Shown in pieces: positions 1 through 7,460 of a stretch of DNA of 16,732 nt. A program made the translations under genes and the position numbers. Every line of letters begins with the position of its first letter. The stretch's first letter is position 1. Origin of the DNA: Desulfobacterales bacterium (GTDB taxonomy: Bacteria > Desulfobacterota > Desulfobacteria > Desulfobacterales > Desulfobacteraceae); NCBI GenBank assembly GCA_022361535.1, contig JAKSAU010000517.1, positions 1-16,732 on the forward strand, read 5' to 3'. A model generated the notes under the pieces. The model saw only the letters and a program-made list of their open reading frames with translations, was not told the DNA's origin and made no database searches.

Positions 1-933
1 CAGTTTGAGTTCGCCAATACCGCATCTTGGACCGGATCCCAGCATGCGGATGTCATTTGCTATCTTCATAAGGCTGACCGCCACAGCCTTTAATGCCCCA
101 TGTGCAGCCACAAGCCCGTCATGGGAGGCCAGGCTTTCAAATTTATTTTCTGCGGACCTGAAAGGCAATCCGGTCAGACTTGCCACCTCTTTGGCCACTT
201 CACTATCAAACCCTTCAGGAGAATTAACCCCTGTCCCCACGGCAGTTCCTCCCAAAGCCATTTCCCACAGACGGTCAAGGCTTGCTTCAATCTGCTCAAT
301 GCCTTTGGAAAGCATTTGAACATATCCTGAAAATTCCTGGCCAAGGGTTAAGGGAACCGCATCCATGAAATGGGTCCGCCCTGTTTTCACGATATCCGTC
401 CATGCACGGGATTTTTCCTCAAGCGCAGTTTTAAGCGAAATCAGTCCCGGCAGGGTATTGGTTTTCATTAGTATAGCTGCCGCAATATGCATGGCTGCAG
501 GAAAGGTATCATTGGAAGACTGTGATCGGTTTACATCATCATTGGGGTGGATCGGCGGTTTCCCTTGTCCAAGCATATTACCCGACATCACTTGAGCACG
601 GTTCGAGATCACCTCGTTGACGTTCATGTTGGTCTGGGTACCGGAACCGGTTTGCCATACAGATAGAGGAAAATGATCGTTCAGTTCACCATTGACGATG
701 TCATCGCACACCTGGCAGATCAGGTCTGCTTTTTCTTGTGATAATCTGCCAAGGGAAACATTGGCTCTTGCTGAAGCTTTTTTTATATAGCCAAAGGCCC
801 GGATGACCTCAAAAGGCATAACCTGATCCCCGATTTTAAAATTTTCAAGGGACCTTTGGGTCTGAGCACCCCATAAAGCAGTCGCCGGAACGCTTATTTC
901 TCCCATGGTGTCTTTTTCGATTCGCATTTCCAT
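1..933 (-). CDS. fumC: Class II fumarate hydratase FumC, 3' part missing at window edge
   Basis: Catalyses reversible hydration of fumarate to L-malate in the cytoplasm as an iron-independent homotetramer (family knowledge). The 311 residues in the window start at an ATG preceded by an AGGGGG ribosome site. Visible signatures are [14 protein letters not shown] (about 95-108), [15 protein letters not shown] (about 128-142) and [17 protein letters not shown] (about 184-200). The histidine in TGRTH is residue 188, the same number as the E. coli FumC catalytic His188. The HPNDDVN and TNMNVNE forms favour fumarase over the related aspartate ammonia-lyase. The frame is open to base 1 and stops just short of where the conserved GSSIMPGK signature loop and catalytic serine should be, so those cannot be checked. 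The gene is monocistronic at its 5' side; the neighbouring cluster is transcribed in the same direction about 430 bp upstream. A class I fumarase gene lies about 9 kb away, so this genome carries both types. Confidence 0.95.
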   Translation of the reverse strand, partial: MEMRIEKDTMGEISVPATALWGAQTQRSLENFKIGDQVMPFEVIRAFGYIKKASARANVSLGRLSQEKADLICQVCDDIVNGELNDHFPLSVWQTGSGTQTNMNVNEVISNRAQVMSGNMLGQGKPPIHPNDDVNRSQSSNDTFPAAMHIAAAILMKTNTLPGLISLKTALEEKSRAWTDIVKTGRTHFMDAVPLTLGQEFSGYVQMLSKGIEQIEASLDRLWEMALGGTAVGTGVNSPEGFDSEVAKEVASLTGLPFRSAENKFESLASHDGLVAAHGALKAVAVSLMKIANDIRMLGSGPRCGIGELKL

Positions 934-1007
934 GATTCCCCCTTTTTGAGTCATTGAAGTGTTCTCCCCGGCTCATCCGCAAGTGAGACTGTGAAGTTAT
1001 TGGATTA

Positions 1008-1036
1008 AACATAGGTCCCAAACAAACAAAAAGCAA
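1008..1036 (-). promoter_or_regulatory. Weak sigma70-like promoter candidate for fumC
   Basis: On the minus strand TTGCTT is followed after exactly 17 bases by TATGTT, about 75 bases upstream of the fumC ATG. The matches to consensus are only 3/6 and 4/6, so this is suggestive. The rest of the 934-1360 gap holds the palindromic repeat at 1084-1161, a weak terminator near 1270, and nothing else I can identify. Confidence 0.25.
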
Positions 1037-1083
1037 CCTGGCCATTTAAGGCAAGACTAAAAAAACATATATTTTTGCACTCA

Positions 1084-1161
1084 GGCTCGTATGTCCTAAG
1101 AAAAAGGCATCAGGCGGATTTTGCAAAAAATTCGGCAGCCGTTTCTTAGGACATACGAGCC
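1084..1161. repeat. 78-bp structured palindromic repeat, copy 1
   Basis: Perfect 20-bp inverted arms (1084-1103 and 1142-1161, beginning GGCTCGTATGTCC) enclose a 38-nt centre. The centre contains an inner AT-rich stem (ATTTT/AAAAT) and two one-sided segments, GGCATCAGGCG and CGGCAGCCG. A second copy in inverted orientation lies at 7461-7537. It keeps the arm ends and the one-sided segments, while the middle of the arms differs in a compensating way. This is an intergenic repeat of REP/MITE or structured-RNA type; I do not recognise a named family. Confidence 0.85.
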
Positions 1162-1263
1162 GTTATCTGCATATGCGACTGCCTACCTATTTTATTACTC
1201 ATATTCCTTTTTGCGGTTGTGGTGGTACAGAGGAAACTTACTTTATTAATTGTGCAAAAGAAA

Positions 1264-1282
1264 TCAGCATTTATTCTGCTGA
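1264..1282 (-). terminator. Weak hairpin terminator candidate after the tandem exported-protein genes
   Basis: On the minus strand TCAGCA pairs with TGCTGA across a 7-nt loop and is followed by TTTCTTTT. It sits about 80 bases beyond the stop codon at 1361. The stem is only 6 bp with little GC, so termination may be weak, and the larger palindrome at 1084-1161 could serve as backup. Confidence 0.35.
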
Positions 1283-1360
1283 AAATTTAGATTTCAATAC
1301 AATCAACCGGTGAAGGAACGTCACAATTTGTCAGTAAAGAAATCGAAGCAGATTTTCTCA

Positions 1361-2158
1361 TTATTGGCCTCCTACTTCATCAATATCAAACGGACAGCAA
1401 TTCTTTATTTCTTCTTGTGACGGACTATTTGTCGTTTTCCCTGCTAAACTGTTATCGAACTCAAAATATGCCAAATTCCTAATGTCAGTATTTAATATCT
1501 CTGCCTGCAAATCAAATGCTATATGCATTGCTTCTCGTATATCTCCTTTTGCAATATTCAGGCACTGGATGTTACAGTCTAGTTTCTTAAAGCTATTACA
1601 AGAAACCTCAGAATCAGTGGCATTCAACAATATAGCCTGGTAAGTTTTGGCAATCTTAGATAAGGCCTGCCTCACGTATTGTTCATCGGGATATGTAAAA
1701 TAAATATACCGCTGAATATCATCCCTCACACCATTATTGTCGCTATCAATACCAAGAAGACTTTCATTGCCTGCTTCTCCCGGGTCTGGTGGTAGATATT
1801 CAAGACTCCACACAAAAGCATCCGAGTCTATTGGATAACTTCTATCTGTTTTAATTGTGAATGTATCTGTACTAGTTGCTTGAGTGGCTGCAGAAACGTC
1901 ACCAAAACTGACTTCATTATCAACGACACTTGTATGCTCCGAATCAATCTTAAAAATCGCTCTTACGGCTTCAGCATCATCACCGGAATTCTCAATAACG
2001 ACCAAATAGCTATACTCATAAACAGTTCTGCTTATGCTTTTTTGACCAACAAGTTTAATGCCCTCTATGGTTAGATTGGGTTGTGCACTCGCATTAAGAC
2101 AAAAACCAAACAACAATAAAAAAGTGATGATCACAAATAAACGATAGAGATTAATCAT
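1361..2158 (-). CDS. Exported protein of unknown function, tandem paralog A
   Basis: A 265-residue secreted protein whose function I do not recognise. The start used is ATG at 2158 (MINLYRLF), not an in-frame ATG at 2185. It has an AGGTGG ribosome site and gives a typical signal peptide (hydrophobic stretch, then cleavage after about SASA before QPNLT). Residues from about 25 to 115 look like an Ig-like, CARDB-type beta domain (VSFGDVSAATQATSTDTFTIKTDRSYPID). Next comes GIDSDNNGVRDD, a thrombospondin type 3-like calcium-binding motif, and then a helical segment (YVRQALSKIAKTYQ). A cysteine cluster and a conserved NCCPFDIDE end follow. It overlaps the upstream paralog by 8 bp, which suggests translational coupling. 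Both halves are very close to paralog B except for a diverged stretch around residues 175-225. Confidence 0.75.
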   Translation of the reverse strand: MINLYRLFVIITFLLLFGFCLNASAQPNLTIEGIKLVGQKSISRTVYEYSYLVVIENSGDDAEAVRAIFKIDSEHTSVVDNEVSFGDVSAATQATSTDTFTIKTDRSYPIDSDAFVWSLEYLPPDPGEAGNESLLGIDSDNNGVRDDIQRYIYFTYPDEQYVRQALSKIAKTYQAILLNATDSEVSCNSFKKLDCNIQCLNIAKGDIREAMHIAFDLQAEILNTDIRNLAYFEFDNSLAGKTTNSPSQEEIKNCCPFDIDEVGGQ

Positions 2159-2954
2159 ATCCACCTCTGAATTCATCGATATCAAATGGGCAACAATTCT
2201 TTATTTCTTCTCGTGAAGGAGAACTCGCTATTTGCCCCCCTAAGCTTTTATTGAACTCAAAATATGCCAAGCTTCTCTCATCTGTATTCAAGATTTCTGC
2301 CTTCATTGCTTTTCTTATAGGTATTGCTAACCGAAAATTCCGCTTCACTATGTCCAAACAATCGCGGCTACAATTTAGTTTTATCACATTCGCAAGAGAA
2401 GCTCTTCGATCAGAAGCTTCCAACAGAACATCCTGATAATTTTTTGCGATCTGAGAGAGTGCCTGCCTCACGTATTGTTCATCCGGATATGTAAAATAAA
2501 TATACCGCTGAATATCATCCCTCACACCATTATTGTCACTATCAATACCAAGAAGAGTTTTATTGCCTGCTTCTCCCGGGTCTGGTGGCAGATACTCAAG
2601 ACTCCACACAAAGGCCTCCGAGTCTATTGGATAACTCCTATCTGTTTTAATTGTAAAAGTATCTTTACTAGTTGCTTGAGTGGCTGCAGAAACGTCACCA
2701 AAACTGACTTCATTATCAACAACACTTGTATGCTCCGAATCAATCTTAAGAATCGCTCTTACGGCTTCAGCATCATCACCGGAGTTCTCAGTAACGGCCG
2801 AATAGGTATACTCATACACAGTTCTGCTGATACGTTTTTGACCAACAAGTTCTATGCCTTCTATGGTTAGATTGGGTTGTGCATTCGCATTAAGACAAAA
2901 ACCAAACAACAATAAAAAAATGGTGATAGCAAATAAACGATAGAGACTAATCAT
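2151..2954 (-). CDS. Exported protein of unknown function, tandem paralog B
   Basis: A 267-residue secreted protein that is a duplicate of its downstream neighbour. The start is ATG at 2954 behind a strong AAGGAGGGGG ribosome site. The layout matches paralog A: signal peptide ending near NANA before QPNLT, an Ig/CARDB-like beta domain, GIDSDNNGVRDD calcium-type motif, a helical segment (YVRQALSQIAKNYQ), paired cysteines, and the C-terminal motif EEIKNCCPFDID. The DNA around 2476-2720 is almost base-for-base identical to the corresponding part of paralog A, while the region encoding residues of about 175-225 is much more diverged. Its ATG overlaps, as ATGA, the frame-restored stop of the upstream PEP-CTERM remnant, so all three probably formed one operon. 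The function is unknown; a surface or periplasmic calcium-binding role is only an inference from the motif. Confidence 0.75.
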   Translation of the reverse strand: MISLYRLFAITIFLLLFGFCLNANAQPNLTIEGIELVGQKRISRTVYEYTYSAVTENSGDDAEAVRAILKIDSEHTSVVDNEVSFGDVSAATQATSKDTFTIKTDRSYPIDSEAFVWSLEYLPPDPGEAGNKTLLGIDSDNNGVRDDIQRYIYFTYPDEQYVRQALSQIAKNYQDVLLEASDRRASLANVIKLNCSRDCLDIVKRNFRLAIPIRKAMKAEILNTDERSLAYFEFNKSLGGQIASSPSREEIKNCCPFDIDEFRGGYD

Positions 2955-3490
2955 ACCCCCCTCCTTAAATGTTTTAATTTCCGCTCAAATCCAACAAAAC
3001 CAATCAACCCTATAAAAAAACCAATAGTGTTGTCGGTTCAGGTACATGGTTTGCTGTTGCTATTGAAATTACTCCGCTTTCAATTGCGTTGAAATTTTCA
3101 TCGTAGATGTCAAACGGCTGGGCAACTTGAGAATCAGTTCCACCAAACCAAATGAAAGAAACCGAAAAGGACATAGATAAGTCCAGACTATCAACCAAAG
3201 CCATAGCATCGTATATTCCATCCAAAAAGAATCCAGGGTCATGTTGAAAGCTCAAAATATCCCAATCGGAACTGATATTCAGGGGAGTCAACACTTGATA
3301 CAAATCATAATCAAAGTAGATGGAAATTCCTTGAAACTCACCAAATGTAGTATCGCTTACATTGTATTCATATCGCTAAAGATCCCCGTGAATATCATCA
3401 GGCAAATCAATGTCATATTGCTCAATTGTTGTCGCATAAGCACTTCTAAACAAGATCAAAGAATTGATATTAAAGACTAAAAAAAGCCAT
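2951..3490 (-). pseudogene. Decayed PEP-CTERM sorted exported protein
   Basis: Joining three reading-frame segments reconstructs a protein of about 179 residues. A signal peptide (from ATG at 3490, ending near SAYA before TTIE) leads into a beta-rich body with RYEYNVSD, ISIYFDYDLYQVL, DPGFFLDGIYDAMALVDS, VSFIWFG and QPFDIYDENFNAIESG, a pattern I recognise from PEP-CTERM proteins. It ends in VPEPTT plus a hydrophobic helix and a basic tail (FERKLKHLRRGV). The lesions are a one-base frame offset at a T7 run inside the signal peptide (near 3480), an in-frame TAG at 3378-3376 where a tryptophan is expected, and a one-base offset at another T7 run (3014-3020) just after VPEPTTLLVF. The restored stop overlaps the next gene's ATG as ATGA, which supports a formerly functional frame. 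PEP-CTERM tails direct export and exosortase processing; no exosortase gene is in this window. Confidence 0.7.
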
Positions 3491-3977
3491 TACAAACTTC
3501 TACTAAAGGCATTCAATATATTTAAAATTACTACCCTTACCAACAACGTCATCTCTGAATACGATATTGGTTTTAAGATTTCAATCAGGGAAACCCTTAT
3601 TTTTTATGACTTTTTTTGCATAATTTATGTATTTTTATACCACTATAAAAACAAGATCTTTCCGGCGTCTTTTATCTCGCTTGCCTTTGTTAATGTCAGC
3701 AGGTTTGCAGCAATACTCGAACAAACAGGCATAAAATTTTAAGGCCTACCAGCCTTTCCAAATACACAGACTCAAGCTCAGCTGTTAGGTTAGAATAAAA
3801 TCATTTTCTTTATAGGAGATATTTTTCTTGACCTACTTTTTTTAACCAAATGTCCTTCTATTTATTAAGAGGTTGCCCACCTACAGCTTTTCTGATACCC
3901 ATACTTAAAATAAACTCACGCTCACTCTCAATTTGAGATGAATTCTAACACTATATAAACTTTTCCAACGAGCACTT
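3491..3977. other. AT-rich intergenic region between divergent clusters
   Basis: This stretch separates the minus-strand exported-protein cluster from the plus-strand HAD operon and should hold both promoters. It is visibly AT-rich. The only structure seen is a 13-bp dyad TCTCAATTTGAGA at 3926-3938 and a TATATAA about 25 bases upstream of the HAD gene start; no convincing -35 box pairs with it. An open plus-strand frame at 3464-3742 has no ribosome site and low-complexity composition, and I do not regard it as a gene. Confidence 0.5.
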
Positions 3978-4568
3978 ATGAATCTGGCACTCTTTGATTT
4001 CGACGGTACAATAACCAACAAAGATACCTTTAAGGACTTTATATATATTGCTGCATCACCAAAACGGATCTTTTGGGGAAGATTGGCATTGGTCCCAATC
4101 ATTTTAGGATACAAACTGAAGCTCATTCCAGCATCAAAAACCAGGGAAATAGTTGCAGGATTGGCATTTAAAGGCAGAGATATAAATGACCTGCGCTTGG
4201 CAGGAGAAGAATATGCCAGGGATATAATTCCCAAATATTTAAGACCCAAAGCCTTAGAAAAAATACAATGGCACAAAGATCGAGGCGATTCTATCGCGGT
4301 TGTGTCTGCTTCGCTGGATATTTATCTGGACGCCTGGTGTAAAAGTCAGAGCCTTGATATCATCTGCTCAAAAATTGAAAGTCATAACGGTGTTGTTACC
4401 GGCAGATATACCCCCAAGGATTGCAGCGGGCCGGAAAAAGCAAAACGCGTAAAAGCAAAATATAATCTTAAAAGCTTTCAACGTATCTATGCATACGGGG
4501 ATACTTCAGAAGACAATGAATTGCTTGCCCTTGCCAATATAAAGTATTACAGGGGAAAAAGGGTTTAA
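3978..4568 (+). CDS. HAD-superfamily subfamily IB hydrolase (SerB-like phosphatase)
   Basis: A 196-residue cytoplasmic phosphatase. It has all HAD motifs: DFDGT with nucleophile Asp7 and Asp9, the motif II serine in VVSAS (Ser110), the motif III lysine near Lys154, and motif IV YGDTSEDNE (Asp175, Asp179). A helical cap lies between motifs I and II (about 15-90). This corresponds to the HAD-IB group that includes phosphoserine phosphatase. The cap differs from SerB, so the substrate cannot be named; a small phosphorylated metabolite or lipid head group is possible. It is the first gene of a plus-strand run, 30 bp ahead of a small membrane protein. The upstream ribosome site is weak (ACGAG). 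Length is normal for the family. Confidence 0.88.
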   Translation: MNLALFDFDGTITNKDTFKDFIYIAASPKRIFWGRLALVPIILGYKLKLIPASKTREIVAGLAFKGRDINDLRLAGEEYARDIIPKYLRPKALEKIQWHKDRGDSIAVVSASLDIYLDAWCKSQSLDIICSKIESHNGVVTGRYTPKDCSGPEKAKRVKAKYNLKSFQRIYAYGDTSEDNELLALANIKYYRGKRV

Positions 4569-4598
4569 GTTCAGCTCACATGCCTATTGGAGGAAACA

Positions 4599-5036
4599 AT
4601 GAAACCACGAAGCCATCTCAGGCTCTTAACCATGGTAACAATTGCCTGGGTCTTGTTTTGGATAGGCGGACTTCCTGATTATTACCTGCAATACTCACCA
4701 GGATTCATGGTGATGTTTGACCTGATTATTCTGCCCCCAATCATTTATTTGGTTTACAGGAGCGTTAAACCGTCCCGGCCGGGCCGGGCCTTTGCCAACT
4801 GCATGTGGTGGGCCTTTTATATCTCGGTTCCGCTTTTTGTATACGACCTTCTTTATTGCGGGCTATATCTGGGCCATGGGTTACGCTTTTTATCGGTATA
4901 TTGGTATATTACTGTCTATTACATATTGCCCTGGCTGATTTTTCCTTTCATGGGAAAAATTATGGACCGCCAAAGGTCGTTTGACACATCCGGTTCATCA
5001 CTTTACAATGGCACCAACAGCCGGAACCGGACATAA
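4599..5036 (+). CDS. Small four-helix integral membrane protein, unknown function
   Basis: A 145-residue inner-membrane protein that I do not recognise. The start is ATG at 4599, six bases after GGAGG; a TTG 12 bases upstream lies over the ribosome site and is rejected. Hydrophobic segments fall at about residues 9-29, 36-55, 66-90 and 97-118. A basic loop (RSVKPSRPGR) follows the second helix and a polar tail follows the last. The central helices are rich in Trp and Tyr (MWWAF, YWYITVYY). It sits between the HAD hydrolase and the SPFH/zinc-ribbon gene with about 30-bp gaps, so it is probably co-transcribed. A role as membrane anchor or partner for the SPFH protein is a guess from context only. 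Confidence 0.75.
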   Translation: MKPRSHLRLLTMVTIAWVLFWIGGLPDYYLQYSPGFMVMFDLIILPPIIYLVYRSVKPSRPGRAFANCMWWAFYISVPLFVYDLLYCGLYLGHGLRFLSVYWYITVYYILPWLIFPFMGKIMDRQRSFDTSGSSLYNGTNSRNRT

Positions 5037-5066
5037 CCGGCTGCTCATCTTTTTAAGGAGACATCC

Positions 5067-6194
5067 ATGGGAACCAACAACCTAATTTTTCTTGAAGTTA
5101 TAGAATGGCTCGACGATACCGGTGAAGCCCTGGTGTACAGAATTCCTGAAACAGGGTCTGCAGAAATCAAATATGGAGCCCAGCTTACGGTGCGCGAAAG
5201 CCAGGCCGCTGTATTTTTCTACAATGGAAAAGCTGTGGGTGCGTTTGGCCCTGGCCGCCATACCTTAAAAACGGCCAATATACCGATTCTCACAAAAATC
5301 GCCAGCTTGCCCTGGGGCATGACCAGCCCTTTGCGGGCAGAAGTCTATTTTACCAACCTTAAAACATTTACAGACCTTAAGTGGGGCACCCGCGACCCTG
5401 TGGCTTTTAAAGATAAAGAGCTCGGCTTGGTAAGGCTGCGTGCATTTGGAATATTCAACATGCGCATCGTACAGCCCGTGTTGTTTATCAACAGAATTAC
5501 AGGAACACAAGGGTTGTTTACCACTGAAGATATCAGCCAATACTTAAACCGTGTAATAGTTTCCCGGTTTAATGATTTTATCGGTGAAAAAATATCATCC
5601 ATATTCGATTTACCCGCCAAATATGATGAATTGGCTAAAGGGCTTGCAGAACGGGTAAAAGATGATTTTTCAAAATTTGGACTGGCGTTAACACAGTTAT
5701 ATATCAATGCCATTACCCCACCCCCGGAAGTGCAAAAAGCCATTGACGATAAAAGCCGGATGGAAGTCTTTGACGATATGAACAAGCTTATGCAAATGAA
5801 GACTGCCATGGCCATGGAAAAACTGGCTGAAGGAGAAGGCGATCCGGCTGCTCAAGGCGCTGGCATGGGTATGGGCATGGGAATGGGTATGATGCTGCCG
5901 GGCATGTTTGCCCAAAACCAGGGTATGGCAGCGAAGACTGCACCGCAGTCACAATGCCCGGAATGCAGCAACCCCGTCCCTGTCAATGCAAACTTCTGTC
6001 CCGGCTGCGGGCATCAACAGGTCATCTTTGAGAAATGTACCCAGTGCGGTAAAAACATCACCACTGGTGCCAAATTCTGTCCCAGGTGTGGCACATCCGT
6101 GGAAAAACAGGAACAGGCAAAATTCTGTAAAAAATGCGGAGCTGAAAACTTAAGCTCTGCACTGTTCTGCAACCAATGCGGAGAAAAGCATTAG
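5067..6194 (+). CDS. SPFH-domain (YdjI-like) protein with three C-terminal zinc ribbons
   Basis: A 375-residue protein starting at ATG 5067 behind AAGGAG. Residues of about 35-250 form an SPFH/band-7-type domain of the YdjI (virion-core-protein-like) class: YGAQLTVRESQAAVFFYNGKAVGAFGPGRHTL at the front and FGLALTQLYINAITPPPEVQKAIDDKSRM near the end. A Met-Gly repeat linker (MGMGMGMGMM, about 267-276) follows. Three CxxC...CxxC zinc ribbons come last, with cysteines at 297/300/311/314, 324/327/338/341 and 354/357/368/371. In Bacillus the YdjI family is linked to membrane-stress complexes (family knowledge). There is no signal peptide, so the protein is likely cytoplasmic and membrane-associated. 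Its stop overlaps the apparent start of the next zinc-ribbon gene, pointing to coupled expression and perhaps a physical partnership. Confidence 0.88.
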   Translation: MGTNNLIFLEVIEWLDDTGEALVYRIPETGSAEIKYGAQLTVRESQAAVFFYNGKAVGAFGPGRHTLKTANIPILTKIASLPWGMTSPLRAEVYFTNLKTFTDLKWGTRDPVAFKDKELGLVRLRAFGIFNMRIVQPVLFINRITGTQGLFTTEDISQYLNRVIVSRFNDFIGEKISSIFDLPAKYDELAKGLAERVKDDFSKFGLALTQLYINAITPPPEVQKAIDDKSRMEVFDDMNKLMQMKTAMAMEKLAEGEGDPAAQGAGMGMGMGMGMMLPGMFAQNQGMAAKTAPQSQCPECSNPVPVNANFCPGCGHQQVIFEKCTQCGKNITTGAKFCPRCGTSVEKQEQAKFCKKCGAENLSSALFCNQCGEKH

Positions 6195-7431
6195 TTTTTC
6201 AGTTGAACATCATTGTCCCCAATGCGGGGCTCCGGTTTTCCTGGATGAGGCAGACCGTTTTTTTGTCTGCCCTTATTGCAGGGTCCGGTCTTGCATTTCC
6301 CAAAAGGGTTTTGCAAGGTATTTTTTAGCTCCCCATAAAGACCTTCCTGAAGAAACAGATTTTATTTTTCTGCCTTACTGGCGGTTTAAAGGGGTGCAGT
6401 ATGCCTGTACTATGGCAGGTGTGGACCATAAGTTTACTGACGTCTCCTGTTTGGCTATCGATAAGGCTCCAGGACCTGTTCCCTTTTCCTTAGGATTTCG
6501 CTCTCAAGCACTTCCCCTCAAACGGGTATCTGCAAGAACAAAAGGAAGGTTTATTCGCCCTGAAGCGTTCAAGGAATGCATGAGCAAACTTGCCAGTCGG
6601 CCCGGGTCAGGAAAAAATGCGGCAAAGGCCCTTATCACAGAAGATATCGGAGAGACATTCAGCTTGATCTATGCCCCGTTTTATATGGAAACTGATCGCA
6701 TTTTTGATGGCGTTCTAAAAAAGCCAATTGGTTCCTTATCATTATCCGAAGAAGAATTGGATCAACTGTCAAACTGCCGCCCTGAAAAAGAGACGCAAAT
6801 TCTGCCCGGAGTGTGCCCCGGATGCGGCTGGGACCTTGAAGGACAATCTGACTCCCTGGCATTGGTCTGTCGGAACTGCAATACCTTGTGGCAGCCCAGG
6901 GGGAAACAATTGGGCAAGATCAAGTTCGGGTCTGCCAAGCCGGACAGCCCTGAAGATGTACTCATCCCATTCTGGCGAATCTCAGCCAAGGTGGAGGGGC
7001 TCCCCCTGGCCAGCCGGGGAGATGTGATCCGACTTGCCAACCTGCCGGGCGGCCCTAAGTCCTGGCAGGACGGAGACGAGTTCTACTTTTGGGCGCCAGC
7101 ATTTAAAATTCGGCCCAAGGTCTTTTTACGTGCTGCAAGGCAGTTGACTATAGGCCAACCAAATCCTGTCCTTGAAAAAACAATTCGAAAAAACGTGCAC
7201 CTGCCCATTACCCTTCCTGCAACCGAGGCCATCCAGAGTATTAAAATCATTGTGGCGTCTATGGCCCGTCCTTTAAAAGATATCCTCCCACAGGTTGCAC
7301 AGGCGAAAATAAAAGCAGTTTCTGTCACTTTGGTTTTTATGCCTTTTGAATCCCATGCCCATGAATTTATCCATAGGAACCTGAACCTTGCCTTGAATAC
7401 AAATGTAGTAAAGCTTTCCGGTAACTTATAA
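6190..7431 (+). CDS. Zinc-ribbon protein partner of the SPFH protein, probable ATT start
   Basis: A protein of about 413 residues with unknown function. The reading frame is open from 6154, but the first conventional start is GTG at 6394, which would cut off a clear N-terminal zinc ribbon (HCPQC, then CPYC 14 residues later). The best start is ATT at 6190, overlapping the preceding TAG stop (6192-6194) and placed about six bases after GGAGA. ATT initiation is rare, so the start remains uncertain. A second ribbon, CPGCGW...CRNC, lies at about residues 209-230. The rest is a mixed alpha/beta protein with no signal peptide and no membrane helix. The LPYWRFKG and FRSQALPLK motifs remind me of uncharacterised proteins next to SPFH genes in sulfate reducers. 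It is the last gene of its operon; a palindromic repeat begins 29 bp after the stop. Confidence 0.75.
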   Translation: MSFSVEHHCPQCGAPVFLDEADRFFVCPYCRVRSCISQKGFARYFLAPHKDLPEETDFIFLPYWRFKGVQYACTMAGVDHKFTDVSCLAIDKAPGPVPFSLGFRSQALPLKRVSARTKGRFIRPEAFKECMSKLASRPGSGKNAAKALITEDIGETFSLIYAPFYMETDRIFDGVLKKPIGSLSLSEEELDQLSNCRPEKETQILPGVCPGCGWDLEGQSDSLALVCRNCNTLWQPRGKQLGKIKFGSAKPDSPEDVLIPFWRISAKVEGLPLASRGDVIRLANLPGGPKSWQDGDEFYFWAPAFKIRPKVFLRAARQLTIGQPNPVLEKTIRKNVHLPITLPATEAIQSIKIIVASMARPLKDILPQVAQAKIKAVSVTLVFMPFESHAHEFIHRNLNLALNTNVVKLSGNL

Positions 7432-7460
7432 TAAGGCTGGGCAATTGTATGTAGGATACC

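Noticed and set aside
2951..3303. Programmed -1 frameshifting at T TTT TTA in the PEP-CTERM gene as a working mechanism
   Set aside because: The heptamer is in the right register, but an additional in-frame TAG and a second frame offset in the signal peptide mean slippage alone cannot give a full protein. Decay is the simpler reading.
3376..3378. TAG read as pyrrolysine in the PEP-CTERM remnant
   Set aside because: The family normally has tryptophan here, a single base change from TGG explains it, and no pyrrolysine genes or insertion structure are visible.
3636..3645. Shared decamer TATACCACTA with the palindrome at 7664-7681, as a common operator
   Set aside because: A 10-base match is expected by chance many times in a window of this size, and the symmetric half is missing at this site.
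3464..3742. Plus-strand 92-codon open frame
   Set aside because: No ribosome site, low-complexity AT-rich composition, no recognisable motif, and it overlaps the start of the PEP-CTERM remnant.
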